Source: Lysinibacillus sp. FSL W8-0992 (GTDB lineage Bacteria; Bacillota; Bacilli; Bacillales_A; Planococcaceae). From it: a stretch of DNA of 64,000 nt. Each line of letters starts with the position of its first letter. Position 1 is the stretch's first letter. The position numbers and the translations under genes were made by a program. Shown piece after piece: positions 8,521 through 17,238 of the stretch. Below the pieces are notes generated by a model that saw only the letters and a program-made list of their open reading frames with translations, was not told where the DNA came from and did no database searches. Location of the stretch: positions 992,001 to 1,056,000 of the forward strand of contig NZ_JBBOZQ010000001.1 of NCBI RefSeq assembly GCF_038008685.1, read 5' to 3'.

Positions 8521-10323
8521 ATGTGTGGAATTGTAGGATATATTGGTGAATCAGATGCAAAGGAAATTTTATTAAAAGGGTTAGAAAAGCTTGAATACCG
8601 TGGCTATGACTCAGCAGGTATTGCTGTGCGCAATGAAGAGGGCGTAACGATCTTCAAAGAAAAAGGTCGTATCGCTGACTTACGTGAAGCAGTAGACGAG
8701 GACGTTGCTGCAAAAGTTGGGATTGGTCATACACGTTGGGCAACTCACGGAGTGCCAAACCGCTTAAACGCTCACCCTCATCAAAGTGCATCAGGTCGTT
8801 TTACGATTGTGCATAATGGTGTTATCGAAAACTATCATTTATTACAAAAAACATATTTAAAAGGCATTCCAATGAAATCTGACACAGATACAGAAGTTAT
8901 CGTGCAGTTAGTTGAGCTATTTGTGAAGGATGGTCTGCAAACAGCAGAAGCATTCCGCAAAACATTATCATTATTACACGGCTCTTACGCACTTGCATTG
9001 TTAGATGCTGAAGTGGCGGATACAATTTTTGTAGCGAAAAACAAATCACCACTTCTTGTAGGTGTAGGTGAAGGCTTTAACGTAGTTGCATCAGATGCGA
9101 TGGCAATGCTACAAGTAACGGATCAATTCGTGGAATTACACGATAAAGAAGTTGTTATCGTACACAAAGGCAGTGTGGAAATTACAAAATTAGACGGCAC
9201 AGTAGTAGAGCGTGCACCATATACAGCAGAGCTTGATATGAGCGATATTGAAAAAGGTACGTACCCTCACTATATGTTAAAAGAAATGGATGAACAGCCA
9301 ACGGTTATCCGTAAAATTATTCAAGCATACGAAGGCGAAAATGGCGATTTAACAATTGATGCAAATATTTTACAAGCATTGCAAGCTGCAGACCGTTTAT
9401 ACATTATCGCTGCGGGCACAAGCTATCATGCAGGTTTAATTGGTAAACAATATTTCGAGAAAATGGCTGGTATTCCTGTTGAAGTGCATATTTCAAGTGA
9501 GTTTGGCTACAATATGCCATTACTATCAGAAAAGCCGCTATTCATCTTTATTACACAATCAGGTGAAACAGCGGATAGCCGCCAAGTGCTTGTGAAAATT
9601 AAAGAGCTAGGTTACCCAACATTAACAATTACAAACGTACAAGGTTCGACGCTGTCACGCGAAGCAGACCATACGCTATTATTACACGCAGGTCCTGAAA
9701 TCGCAGTAGCTTCTACTAAAGCATATGTAGCACAAGTCGCAGTACTTGCAGTAACAGCTTATGTAACAGCAAAAGCAAGTGGTCAAGGCTTAGAATTTGA
9801 TTTGAAACAAGAGCTTGCGATTGCAGCAAACGGTATTCAAACAATTATCGATTCAAAAGATGTATTAGAAGATATCGCAGAAGATTATTTAAAAATTGCA
9901 CGCAATGCATTCTTCATCGGACGTAATATCGATTTCTGTGTAAGTCTTGAAGGTGCTTTGAAACTTAAAGAAATCTCATATATTCAAGCGGAAGGCTTTG
10001 CAGGTGGCGAACTCAAACACGGTACAATTGCTTTAATTGAAGAAGGAACACCAGTATTCGCCCTTGTAACACAGGAAGCGGTAGCATTAAATATTCGCGG
10101 CAATGTTAAAGAGGTAGCTGCACGTGGCGCTTATCCATGTATTATCGCAATGGCTGGCGTAGACGAGGACGGCGACCGTTTAATCATTCCGCATGTCAAT
10201 GAATACTTAACACCACTCGTTTCAGTAGTACCATTACAGTTAATTAGCTACTATGCCGCATTACACCGCCGCTGCGACGTTGACAAACCTCGTAACTTAG
10301 CTAAATCAGTAACTGTAGAGTAA
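8521..10323 (+). CDS. glmS: Glutamine-fructose-6-phosphate aminotransferase (isomerizing)
   Basis: GlmS makes glucosamine-6-phosphate from fructose-6-phosphate and glutamine, the entry step to amino sugars. The 600-residue protein starts MCGIVGYIG, so the catalytic Cys becomes N-terminal after Met removal. The glutaminase domain covers about residues 1-240. Two SIS domains follow, with AAGTSYHA and [11 protein letters not shown] sugar-phosphate loops. The C-terminus ends in the usual [13 protein letters not shown] block. CGGAGGAAAAG precedes the ATG. Control is by the upstream ribozyme. Confidence 0.97.
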   Translation: MCGIVGYIGESDAKEILLKGLEKLEYRGYDSAGIAVRNEEGVTIFKEKGRIADLREAVDEDVAAKVGIGHTRWATHGVPNRLNAHPHQSASGRFTIVHNGVIENYHLLQKTYLKGIPMKSDTDTEVIVQLVELFVKDGLQTAEAFRKTLSLLHGSYALALLDAEVADTIFVAKNKSPLLVGVGEGFNVVASDAMAMLQVTDQFVELHDKEVVIVHKGSVEITKLDGTVVERAPYTAELDMSDIEKGTYPHYMLKEMDEQPTVIRKIIQAYEGENGDLTIDANILQALQAADRLYIIAAGTSYHAGLIGKQYFEKMAGIPVEVHISSEFGYNMPLLSEKPLFIFITQSGETADSRQVLVKIKELGYPTLTITNVQGSTLSREADHTLLLHAGPEIAVASTKAYVAQVAVLAVTAYVTAKASGQGLEFDLKQELAIAANGIQTIIDSKDVLEDIAEDYLKIARNAFFIGRNIDFCVSLEGALKLKEISYIQAEGFAGGELKHGTIALIEEGTPVFALVTQEAVALNIRGNVKEVAARGAYPCIIAMAGVDEDGDRLIIPHVNEYLTPLVSVVPLQLISYYAALHRRCDVDKPRNLAKSVTVE

Positions 10324-10368
10324 GGCTGGAGAGTTTGTGTTTGTTGTAGTTTTATAAAAAATATTCAT

Positions 10369-10404
10369 TAAAGATCCTGCTATAATATGCAGGATCTTTT
10401 CTTA
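10369..10404 (+). terminator. Intrinsic terminator after glmS
   Basis: AAAGATCCTGC pairs with GCAGGATCTTT around TATAATAT and is followed by a T-rich tail. Confidence 0.93.
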
Positions 10405-10459
10405 TTCCACAATCGGGCTATATTGTTGAGTTATAAGCGTGAACTTGAACTGTATATTG

Positions 10460-10550
10460 AACACTATAATTACAAACGTATATAAGTAAAATTAAAAGGA
10501 TTGAGCTCGGTACAATACCGAATTCAATCCTGAACTTAATATAGTGTTTT
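10460..10550. repeat. Nested imperfect palindrome of about 90 bp
   Basis: ACACTATA (about 10461-10468) pairs with TATAGTGT (about 10541-10548). Inside lies GGATTGA (10498-10504) against TCAATCC (10524-10530), with GGT/ACC at the tip. It sits between the convergent ends of glmS and the DUF2975 gene and could be a bidirectional terminator or a small inverted-repeat element. Confidence 0.45.
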
Positions 10551-10629
10551 AGTGTCATATCAAAAAAGATAGGCGCTGGGTCATGATGCAGTAGGGATAA
10601 TAGTTACTATACTTGCATAGTAAACACCT

Positions 10630-11100
10630 CTACATTTTTTTTAGTATAATTTTTATGGGCTTTTGAAGTACGTCTATAATGGCAGCAATGATAGCTGTTA
10701 CTAAAATTCCTATTAGACCAAGTGCTATCGGACCTGCTGCGTCTTCACCCGTGAACATAGCAAAAACCCTTAAGTAAACTATTATAAACAAAATGAAGAT
10801 AATAATTGTAAAAGCACACTTTTTTATAACCTTCATGGATTTAAGGGATACCTCAGAAAAGGCATTGTTTATACTGATATAACTCAATAGTTTATATGCT
10901 TGATACAACGCAACAGAAAACGTAATGCATACTCCATAGGCACTTATTAGCAATGGATATATCGAGTAATCTCCTGGATGCACTTTCGCATCTCGTATAG
11001 CAGCCTGAGGTAACCAATATATACACACAGCAAGTACCGCAACGCCAATAAGAAAAGCAACGGTCTTTAAGAAAAAAGTTGAACTTAGTTTAACATTCAT
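10630..11100 (-). CDS. DUF2975 membrane protein (YoaS-like), first copy
   Basis: The 156-residue protein has four predicted membrane spans and matches the DUF2975 family, whose function is not known. The start ATG at 11100 follows GAGGTG. An upstream in-frame codon would place the start on the ribosome binding site. The N-terminus (MNVKLSSTFFLKT) and the ALYQAYKLL block are shared with the oppositely oriented gene at 11397, so the two are inverted paralogues. Unlike that copy, this one is not followed by an XRE regulator. Its function is unknown. Confidence 0.72.
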   Translation of the reverse strand: MNVKLSSTFFLKTVAFLIGVAVLAVCIYWLPQAAIRDAKVHPGDYSIYPLLISAYGVCITFSVALYQAYKLLSYISINNAFSEVSLKSMKVIKKCAFTIIIFILFIIVYLRVFAMFTGEDAAGPIALGLIGILVTAIIAAIIDVLQKPIKIILKKM

Positions 11101-11396
11101 TTGAAGCACCTCACTGATTTAATAATAATATGTTTTAATACGATATTAGTTTATTTTTTATCGTTTATCAATATATTTATGTTGTTTTTCATAAAATTAT
11201 TATTGCTATTAAGTAATTGTTTAATAATCATGTAGGGAACGTACTTCAGTTTTTATGAAAACTAATATACGTTTTGTCAAAATTATAAGGATGTTAAGAT
11301 ACCCTAATACTATAGCGAAAAACAATCTATATTTATTGTAAAACGATAAATTTTATGTTAAATTTATTTTGTCATTAAATAACTGAGGTGCTTACT
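11101..11396. other. Divergent intergenic region between DUF2975 paralogues
   Basis: This AT-rich stretch of about 300 bp must hold both promoters. The two genes begin with nearly the same GAGGTGCTT block before each ATG, showing that the inverted duplication includes the translation start. I see no clear operator palindrome. Confidence 0.4.
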
Positions 11397-11882
11397 ATGA
11401 ATGTTAAACGCGGTTCAACCACTTTTTTAAAGGTAATTATTTTTCTGGCTGGAATTGCAGTTCTTGCTTTATGTATATTTTTAGTGCCCCATATAGCGAA
11501 TTTCGCATCGGAATTGTATCCACATATTTCACCGATGAAATATCTCATTTTCATCGTAATGTATGGAGCGGCTGTACCTTTTTACGTTGCTCTCTATCAG
11601 GCCTTTAAACTTTTACGGTACATCGAGAAGAATACAGCGTTCTCGGAATTATCAGTAGAAGCATTAAAGAACATTAAGCGCTGTGCGATTATAATCAGTA
11701 GTTTGTATATATTGGGTATGCCACTCTTCTCTTTTATCGCGAAGAAAGTTGATCCTCCTGTTGGATTTATAGGACTTATTATCATTTTTGCATCGTTCGT
11801 AATTGCCGTTTTTGCTGCTATTCTCCAACGGCTTTTACAAGAAGCGATTAACATAAAATCAGAAAATGATTTGACGGTCTGA
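11397..11882 (+). CDS. DUF2975 membrane protein (YoaS-like), second copy
   Basis: The 161-residue integral membrane protein has four hydrophobic segments (about 13-32, 48-70, 100-120 and 128-148). It is paralogous to the gene at 10630 on the other strand. The ATG at 11397 follows GAGGTG with 6 nt spacing. An in-frame GTG overlaps that site and is unlikely. The next gene, an XRE regulator, starts 10 nt after the stop. The same pairing is seen in Bacillus subtilis yoaS-yozG. The function of DUF2975 is unknown, and the pair may be a membrane sensor with its regulator. Confidence 0.75.
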   Translation: MNVKRGSTTFLKVIIFLAGIAVLALCIFLVPHIANFASELYPHISPMKYLIFIVMYGAAVPFYVALYQAFKLLRYIEKNTAFSELSVEALKNIKRCAIIISSLYILGMPLFSFIAKKVDPPVGFIGLIIIFASFVIAVFAAILQRLLQEAINIKSENDLTV

Positions 11883-11892
11883 GGTGGATGAT

Positions 11893-12111
11893 ATGGCGAT
11901 TATTATTAATATTGATGTAATGTTAGCAAAGCGAAAAATGAGCGTAACGGAGCTTTCGGAGAAGGTTGGAATTACTATGGCGAATCTTTCTATTCTAAAA
12001 AATGGGAAAGCAAAAGCGGTTCGTTTTTCAACATTAGAAGCGATTTGTAAAACTTTAGATTGCCAACCTGGTGATATTTTGGAGTATAAAGACGATGAAG
12101 ACATACAATAA
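11893..12111 (+). CDS. XRE-family transcriptional regulator (YozG-like)
   Basis: This 72-residue protein is almost entirely one Cro/CI-type helix-turn-helix domain, with VTELSEKVGITMANLSILKNG as the DNA-binding region. The C-terminal CQPGDILEY block is typical of the small YozG-like regulators. The ATG at 11893 follows GAGGTG with 6 nt spacing. It is translationally close to the DUF2975 gene before it. It probably regulates the adjacent DUF2975 genes, which is inferred from context. Confidence 0.82.
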   Translation: MAIIINIDVMLAKRKMSVTELSEKVGITMANLSILKNGKAKAVRFSTLEAICKTLDCQPGDILEYKDDEDIQ

Positions 12112-12207
12112 AAACAGGGAACAAATATTAACGAACGGTTGTTGATAGAGAATTTAAAGGATAGCTTAATTGTATTGCTTCTTTAATTTATATTGATGTA
12201 ACCTGAT

Positions 12208-12251
12208 AAAAAATAAGCTATAAAGAGTAATCTCTTTATAGCTTATTTATT
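12208..12251. terminator. Bidirectional terminator
   Basis: AAATAAGCTATAAAGAG pairs perfectly with CTCTTTATAGCTTATTT around TAAT. It lies between the convergent XRE and efflux-pump genes and has T-rich flanks in both directions. Confidence 0.9.
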
Positions 12252-12253
12252 CG

Positions 12254-13699
12254 TTATTTATGCTCGTTCACGAGTTGAGTGGCTGGCTTTAAAAAGAACC
12301 AAACAATTAACAAAGTTAGTAGTGCTAATATAAAAGTACCCATATAAATGTAATGTACACTAGAAGCTAGTGCCTCTTGCGATTTGGTTACTACGTTTGC
12401 TGTAGCTCCTCCATGACCACCAGATGATACAAGATCAAGGTGTTGAATACCATGTGCATGGATCATCGTGTTGAAAAGCGCCCCGAAAACTGCAGCTCCT
12501 AATGTTTGGCTAAACGTATTGATAAATGTATTTAAGCCAATTGCTGTCCCGCGTGTTTGATTTGAAACAGCTGTTTGAATCGTTACCATGTAAATAGGTG
12601 AAACAAGTCCCATTCCTAATCCGAATAATCCAACCCCAACATAAATAAGGAACGCTAGGGAATCTGTTGACAATGTAAATAAAGTAAAGGCAGCAACTGA
12701 CAGAACGCTAACCCCAATGAGGATGATTTGTTTCGTATTCAAGCGTCCAACTAATTTACCTGAAAAAATAGTCCCGACTGTCCACATAACAGGAAGCGGC
12801 ATTAAAATGAGTCCAGCATCTGTCGCGTTTTTTCCTAATACACCTTGGCTCCAAATTGGTAAATACATCGTAATACTAATAAGCATTGCACCCGAAATAA
12901 GTGTTAGTATATTAATAGTAGATAATGTACGGTTAGAGAAAAGTGCTAGCGGAATTAGTGGTTCCGGAGATTTCTTCTCAATAAATAAGAAAATAACGAA
13001 TGATACAACTGCAAAGAGTAATAGACCTATAATTGTCATGTCCCCCCAGTTGTTTTTACTGCTACCTGTTAATAACGCGTAAAGTAGAGCGATTGCACTT
13101 AATGAGAAGACTGTTGCGCCAAGATAGTCGATATGATGCTTAGCGGGCTTAATAGATTCTTTGTAATAAATGACAATCATTATACAAGCAATAATTCCAA
13201 ATGGAACGTTTAAGAAAAAGATGTAGCGCCAAGAAAGAGAGTCAACTAAAAATCCGCCAACGAGAGGTCCGATAACACCAGAGATACCCCAAACGGCACT
13301 AATCCACCCCTGTGCTTTTGCACGGTCTTTCACTTCGCTATATAAGTCACCAATAATGGTCATAGTTATTGGCATAATAGCGCCAGCGCCTAGACCTTGA
13401 AGGGCACGAAAGACGATGAGCTGTTCCATCGATGTCACGACACCGCAAAGAGCAGAGCCAACTAAAAATATTGTAGCTCCAATAAGTAAAACCTTTTTTC
13501 GACCAAATAAATCCGCCAGTTTCCCGTATATTGGAGTCGAAACAGCAGTGGCAAGCATATAAATTGCATAGACCCAACTAACGAGTTCGACACCCGATAA
13601 ATCACTTGTTATACGGGGAATTGCTGTACTAATAATTGTTCCTTCTACAGCAGAAAGGAAAGTCATTAACATTAATGACATAATAACTTTTTTTCTCAT
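12254..13699 (-). CDS. DHA2-family multidrug efflux transporter (MFS, 14 TMS)
   Basis: The 481-residue protein has the length and hydrophobic pattern of 14-helix drug:proton antiporters. MFS motif A is visible as GKLADLFGRKKV (about 59-70), and an antiporter motif C-like GISGVIGPLVGG lies at about 138-149. It probably exports hydrophobic or cationic drugs using the proton gradient, but the substrate is unknown. The upstream region has no adjacent regulator gene. The C-terminal part has a hydrophilic His/Gly-rich loop near residues 410-430. Confidence 0.82.
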   Translation of the reverse strand: MRKKVIMSLMLMTFLSAVEGTIISTAIPRITSDLSGVELVSWVYAIYMLATAVSTPIYGKLADLFGRKKVLLIGATIFLVGSALCGVVTSMEQLIVFRALQGLGAGAIMPITMTIIGDLYSEVKDRAKAQGWISAVWGISGVIGPLVGGFLVDSLSWRYIFFLNVPFGIIACIMIVIYYKESIKPAKHHIDYLGATVFSLSAIALLYALLTGSSKNNWGDMTIIGLLLFAVVSFVIFLFIEKKSPEPLIPLALFSNRTLSTINILTLISGAMLISITMYLPIWSQGVLGKNATDAGLILMPLPVMWTVGTIFSGKLVGRLNTKQIILIGVSVLSVAAFTLFTLSTDSLAFLIYVGVGLFGLGMGLVSPIYMVTIQTAVSNQTRGTAIGLNTFINTFSQTLGAAVFGALFNTMIHAHGIQHLDLVSSGGHGGATANVVTKSQEALASSVHYIYMGTFILALLTLLIVWFFLKPATQLVNEHK

Positions 13700-13952
13700 A
13701 TTTTTCCTCTAACTTCCATCTTGTTAAATTTATTCAATATATAACTTACCTTTAAATCTTCCAAATAACAAATCTATTTTACTTGTGTAAGATGAATAGC
13801 CTAACTGTGAACAGAAATGTTCTACGGAATAAACGGGTGGTTTTTATCAAATAATATTAACTTTAATTGAATCTTCGGCATTGTCAAATCCAAATAACTA
13901 CTTTAGTATACATTTTCGTTTAGATTAGCTTGTAGATTGTGTGCTACCTTTT

Positions 13953-14660
13953 TTAATTCACTTTTCGTATATCATCATTAGTATCCGCATAGGTTTTGAT
14001 GAAAAATCCGTCAGTCTCTGACCATTCCGCATACAAAATATCTTGAATAGTCGTATAGCCTTCCTTTCGCAGTTCATCGTATAGCCATTCTTTTGACTTG
14101 CCCGTGTATTTTAAGATTTCTTCGTTGATTTCTCCTTCATCTACATAAAGGAAATTAATTGACTCGTCTTTTGGCTTTAAATTGAGCATGGCTGGTGTGA
14201 CCATATCGAATTTTGCATATTTTTTTAAGCTGACAGTACCACCAGGCTCCAAGTACAAATCACAAACTTCACGCAGTGAGAATACCCCTTGTTGCCGTAA
14301 CATAATGCGTAATTGCTCCATTTCCAAGTGATTCGCTTCTAGTTCTTTTAAGTTGAATTCGCCATTTTTGATTAAAATCGACGTTTCCCCTTTCAGAAGA
14401 ACCCTTAATTTATCGTAGCGCTGTGATGAAATTTCGATAATAAATAACATTACTCCCCAAACGGTCACTGCGAACCAGACATGAAGCGCTGAAATTTTGT
14501 TATCATAAATGCTTTCTTCCAATATGCCACCGAGTACAATGGAATAAATAAAATCAAAGGGGGTGAGCTGCGATATTTCTTTTTTGCCCAACAAACGCGT
14601 CACAATTAATAAAGCAATGAACCCAAAAAATAACTTCGAGCCAATATTTACATATGTCAT
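13953..14660 (-). CDS. YetF-like DUF421 membrane protein
   Basis: The 235-residue protein starts with three membrane segments (about residues 5-20, 37-47 and 58-75) followed by the cytoplasmic DUF421 domain. Typical family blocks are TPFDFIYSIVLGGILE, ILIKNG and LRQQGVFSLREV. In Bacillus this family (YetF, YkjA, YdfR and others) is linked to spore membranes. The molecular role is not settled. The gene stands alone on the minus strand. Confidence 0.75.
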   Translation of the reverse strand: MTYVNIGSKLFFGFIALLIVTRLLGKKEISQLTPFDFIYSIVLGGILEESIYDNKISALHVWFAVTVWGVMLFIIEISSQRYDKLRVLLKGETSILIKNGEFNLKELEANHLEMEQLRIMLRQQGVFSLREVCDLYLEPGGTVSLKKYAKFDMVTPAMLNLKPKDESINFLYVDEGEINEEILKYTGKSKEWLYDELRKEGYTTIQDILYAEWSETDGFFIKTYADTNDDIRKVN

Positions 14661-15025
14661 AAATTCAACTCCTCCACGTATTGTATTTAAATTTTTTTAA
14701 GCAAAATGAGGATACGAATGACGTATCCTCTCTGGTAATATTCCAGTTCATAATTTAAGAGCCTATAGCGCTCACGTAAACTATGCAGGATATTTAATTG
14801 ATTTCAAGCAGATACTAAAATTATTGATTCAAACTTCGCTAAATTTCCTCTCCTAGCAGTAGTGTCCTATACCCGTTCTACGGAAATTCCCAACCTCTGA
14901 AGCGAAGCATTAAAGGTTGCCTTATTCAAAATTTCACCATGAGGAATCGTTTACCAATTATTAATAAGGTATAATATTCATATAATTTAGGTTTCTTAAT
15001 TAACTAAATAGAAAAGGAAGAAATT
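14661..15025. other. Non-coding region with one perfect hairpin
   Basis: No gene is apparent here. GAGGATACG (14708-14716) and CGTATCCTC (14722-14730) form a perfect 9-bp hairpin with a 5-nt loop. It could end a minus-strand transcript or protect an RNA end. The rest is unstructured and AT-rich. Confidence 0.35.
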
Positions 15026-15547
15026 ATGAAGATTGAAAAGGGAACGGAAAATAATATCGGGGAAATTGAATCTTTATATAATGATTTAAATGATTATCTT
15101 GATGCGCATATAAATTACCCTGGATGGAAAAAAGGTGTCTATCCTATAAAAGAAACTGCAGTACATGGTATACAGGAAGGCAATTTATATGTGATGAAAG
15201 ATGGGGAACATATTGTTGGCACTGTCATATTAAGACATGAGCAAGAAGCAGCTTATTCTAAAGCTAATTGGTATCATGATTTCGATGATGAAGAAATATT
15301 GGTTATTAACACTTTTGCTGTACATCCTACATACCTTAATAAAGGAATTGGAACAAGACTTATGGATTTTATTATTCAACATAGTAAGGAAATGAACATA
15401 AAAGCTATTCGTCTGGATGTATATGAAAAAAATAAACCAGCTATAAAACTTTATAGAAAATATGGTTTTGAGTATATTGATGCCATTGATTTAGGATACA
15501 GTAAATATGGTTTAGATAAATTTGAACTTTATCAAAAGCTACTATAA
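15026..15547 (+). CDS. GNAT-family N-acetyltransferase
   Basis: This 173-residue protein is a single GNAT domain that would transfer acetyl from acetyl-CoA to an amine. The acetyl-CoA loop is NKGIGTRL (about residues 111-118), preceded by the strand VINTFAVHP. The C-terminal NKPAIKLYRKYGFEYI block is the usual motif B. AAGGAAGAAATT precedes the ATG. The substrate is unknown. Confidence 0.82.
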   Translation: MKIEKGTENNIGEIESLYNDLNDYLDAHINYPGWKKGVYPIKETAVHGIQEGNLYVMKDGEHIVGTVILRHEQEAAYSKANWYHDFDDEEILVINTFAVHPTYLNKGIGTRLMDFIIQHSKEMNIKAIRLDVYEKNKPAIKLYRKYGFEYIDAIDLGYSKYGLDKFELYQKLL

Positions 15548-15562
15548 ATTCAAGTTTTAATG

Positions 15563-15595
15563 AGCAGTTAGTCTATATAGAGTAACTGCTTTTTG
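15563..15595 (+). terminator. Terminator after the GNAT gene
   Basis: AGCAGTTA (15563-15570) pairs with TAACTGCT (15583-15590) and is followed by TTTTTG. Confidence 0.82.
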
Positions 15596-15651
15596 TTCTA
15601 TAAAAGTAATTTAACAATGCAGTCCTGTAGCTACCTTATTTAAATAATAAA

Positions 15652-15680
15652 TTGACAAATATTATCATATGATTTAAAGT
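15652..15680 (+). promoter_or_regulatory. Promoter of the His leader
   Basis: A consensus TTGACA (15652-15657) and TAAAGT (15675-15680) are 17 nt apart. They lie about 28 nt before the His-rich leader peptide, so the leader is within the transcript. Confidence 0.65.
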
Positions 15681-15707
15681 AACGAATAATTGAATGGAGG
15701 AGATTCT

Positions 15708-15761
15708 ATGCGGGTTTTAAAGCATCTAATATCAACAACTACACATCATCATATCCATTAG
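15708..15761 (+). CDS. His-rich leader peptide (17 aa)
   Basis: This short open reading frame encodes MRVLKHLISTTTHHHIH, with five His codons in 17, four of them among the last five. A strong GGAGGAG ribosome binding site precedes it and a TAG ends it. A rho-independent terminator follows 58 nt later, and then a remnant of a histidyl-tRNA synthetase gene. The arrangement is that of a histidine-sensing transcription attenuator. When charged tRNA-His is scarce, ribosomes stall on the His codons and the terminator should not form. This interpretation is inference from sequence. Confidence 0.7.
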   Translation: MRVLKHLISTTTHHHIH

Positions 15762-15818
15762 TCTTGCTATCTTTATTAATTTATTAATATTGAATAGGAC
15801 GACTATTTCTCATGAAAT

Positions 15819-15863
15819 CGTATAACTAAGCCGATGTAGGAGCTTATGTTTGTACGGTTTTTT
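15819..15863 (+). terminator. Attenuator terminator of the His leader
   Basis: CGTATAA (15819-15825) pairs with TTGTACG (15850-15856), and TAAGC (15827-15831) with GCTTA (15842-15846). Six T residues follow (15858-15863). An ATTTC/GAAAT hairpin just upstream may take part in the alternative fold. Confidence 0.7.
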
Positions 15864-15889
15864 ATTTTCTTAAAAACAAAGGAGAGACG

Positions 15890-16139
15890 ATGATGAAGAA
15901 AATGGATGATCAAAATGTTAGAGGAACATAAGATTATTACCTGAGCAAGAGATTATTGGTCGTAAAATTCGCCGCACATAATAAAAAAAATTAAGAAAAG
16001 CGATAATAAAGCGAATCGTGACAACATTCCATTTGTAATTGTGTTAGGAGAATAAGAAGTTACGGAAAATCAATATGTTGAAAAAAACATGGAGACCGTA
16101 GAGACCGCTATTAAAATAACAGACGTAAGGGGATACACT
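15890..16139 (+). pseudogene. hisS: Remnant of a second histidyl-tRNA synthetase gene
   Basis: After GGAGAGACG an ATG opens a frame that begins like HisRS. With one stop and one frameshift it reads RGT-stop-DY, then PEQEIIGRKIRRT, matching the class II N-terminal block RGTxDYLPEEQ. A deletion then joins it to the C-terminal anticodon-binding part (KANRDNIPFVIVLGE, a stop, then EVTENQYVEKNMET). About 300 codons of the catalytic core are missing. The sequence resembles the paralogous HisRS known from the Bacillus cereus group. It is dead as an enzyme, but its leader peptide and terminator remain intact. Confidence 0.78.
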
Positions 16140-16643
16140 ATGGAAATTCGAATTTTAAATAAATCAGATGCTCAGTTGTATCAAGAAGTTCGATTAAGTG
16201 CATTACAAATCAATCCAGAAGCATTTGGTTCAACATATGAGTGTGAAGTAAACTTTTCATTAGAAACTATAGCAGGGCGATTAGAACCAACGAACGATAA
16301 ATTTGTCCTTGGTGCTTTCAATGACAACAATTCGTTAGTTGGAATCGTCACTTATATGCGCGAAAGAACTGTGAAAACTCACCATAAAGGAAATGTTTTC
16401 GGAATGTATGTAGCACCTGAAGGAAGAGGTCAGGGCGTAGGGAAATTACTTATGCGTAAACTAATAGAGAAGGCAAAAAGTTGTGAAGGTTTGGAGCAAA
16501 TTAAATTAACAGTTGTCTCTGACAATATTTCAGCCAAGAAGTTGTATATGTCTTTAGGTTTTGAAGTGTATGGTGTAGAACGGAATGCCCTCAAATTTAA
16601 TGGGCAGTATTGTGACGAGGATTTGATGGTTTTACATATGTAA
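16140..16643 (+). CDS. GNAT-family N-acetyltransferase
   Basis: The 167-residue GNAT protein has the acetyl-CoA loop GRGQGVGKLL (about residues 98-107) after FGMYVAPE, and the motif B block NISAKKLYMSLGFEVYG. I chose the ATG at 16140, which follows TAAGGGGA. The frame is open further upstream only because it continues into the hisS remnant (start at 16089). The gene may now be expressed from the His-leader promoter through the deletion, which would be a new regulatory link. The substrate is unknown. Confidence 0.82.
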   Translation: MEIRILNKSDAQLYQEVRLSALQINPEAFGSTYECEVNFSLETIAGRLEPTNDKFVLGAFNDNNSLVGIVTYMRERTVKTHHKGNVFGMYVAPEGRGQGVGKLLMRKLIEKAKSCEGLEQIKLTVVSDNISAKKLYMSLGFEVYGVERNALKFNGQYCDEDLMVLHM

Positions 16644-16801
16644 GAAAATGAGATGAGATCTTCAAATTACTTTGCTCTTAAGAGGTCATAGTATTTTGGA
16701 GTTTACTGCAACATGAAAAGTAAATACTAGATTCTTTTTTTTGCTATTTAGTCATTTACTATAATAGAGATATCTTTTGCACAACAAAGGGGGAGAATGA
16801 G

Positions 16802-16999
16802 TTGCATCTCTTTTTAGAGAACGTAAAAGATTTAACTTTTTTAATCATATTACTTTCGAGTTTTGTTTATCATAGGCAGCTTAAACTAACGAAATGGAAA
16901 AGGAAGCTTTCGAAGGGTGAAATGGTAATGTATCTACTTACCTCCATAGCAATTCCTATCTATGGGATTATTTATTTGGCTCAGCTTTTTGGGACGTAA
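16802..16999 (+). CDS. Small membrane protein (65 aa)
   Basis: A TTG start follows AAAGGGGGAG at good spacing. No ATG is available in frame before residue 42. Two hydrophobic segments (about residues 9-23 and 43-60) flank a very basic loop (KLTKWKRKLSKGE). A terminator follows 18 nt after the stop. I do not recognise the family. The strong initiation site and terminator support a real gene. Confidence 0.55.
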   Translation: MHLFLENVKDLTFLIILLSSFVYHRQLKLTKWKRKLSKGEMVMYLLTSIAIPIYGIIYLAQLFGT

Positions 17000-17016
17000 T
17001 TAAGATAAGAAAATTA

Positions 17017-17063
17017 AAGTAGCTGGAGAAAAGCATCCCTTTTCTTCAACTGCTTATTTTTTT
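17017..17063 (+). terminator. Terminator after the small membrane protein gene
   Basis: AAGTAGCTGGAGAAAAG pairs with CTTTTCTTCAACTGCTT with minor mismatches and is followed by a run of seven T residues. Confidence 0.85.
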
Positions 17064-17157
17064 GTCCGAATAAGTTGTTACTTCCCGAAGATAGATAAAA
17101 CAAAGGGGAGGTGACAGCATGAAAATTTAAACGTACCAAATATTCTAAAAATACATA

Positions 17158-17205
17158 TTGAAATTTGTCTAGTACGATTTTATAATGATAATGATTATCA
17201 TTATC
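17158..17205 (+). promoter_or_regulatory. Promoter and Fur box of the siderophore uptake operon
   Basis: TTGAAA (17158-17163) and TATAAT (17181-17186) are 17 nt apart. GATAATGATTATCATTATC (17187-17205) follows directly and matches the Fur consensus at 18 of 19 positions. Fur with iron should block this promoter. Confidence 0.92.
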
Positions 17206-17238
17206 ATTATAAAAATTAGTTGATAGGAGGAATACACT

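Noticed and set aside
17119..17130. ATG AAA ATT TAA with a perfect GGGGAGGTGAC ribosome binding site
   Set aside because: It encodes only three residues, lies upstream of the sirA promoter, and no terminator or downstream gene fits an attenuator. It may be the scar of a lost gene.
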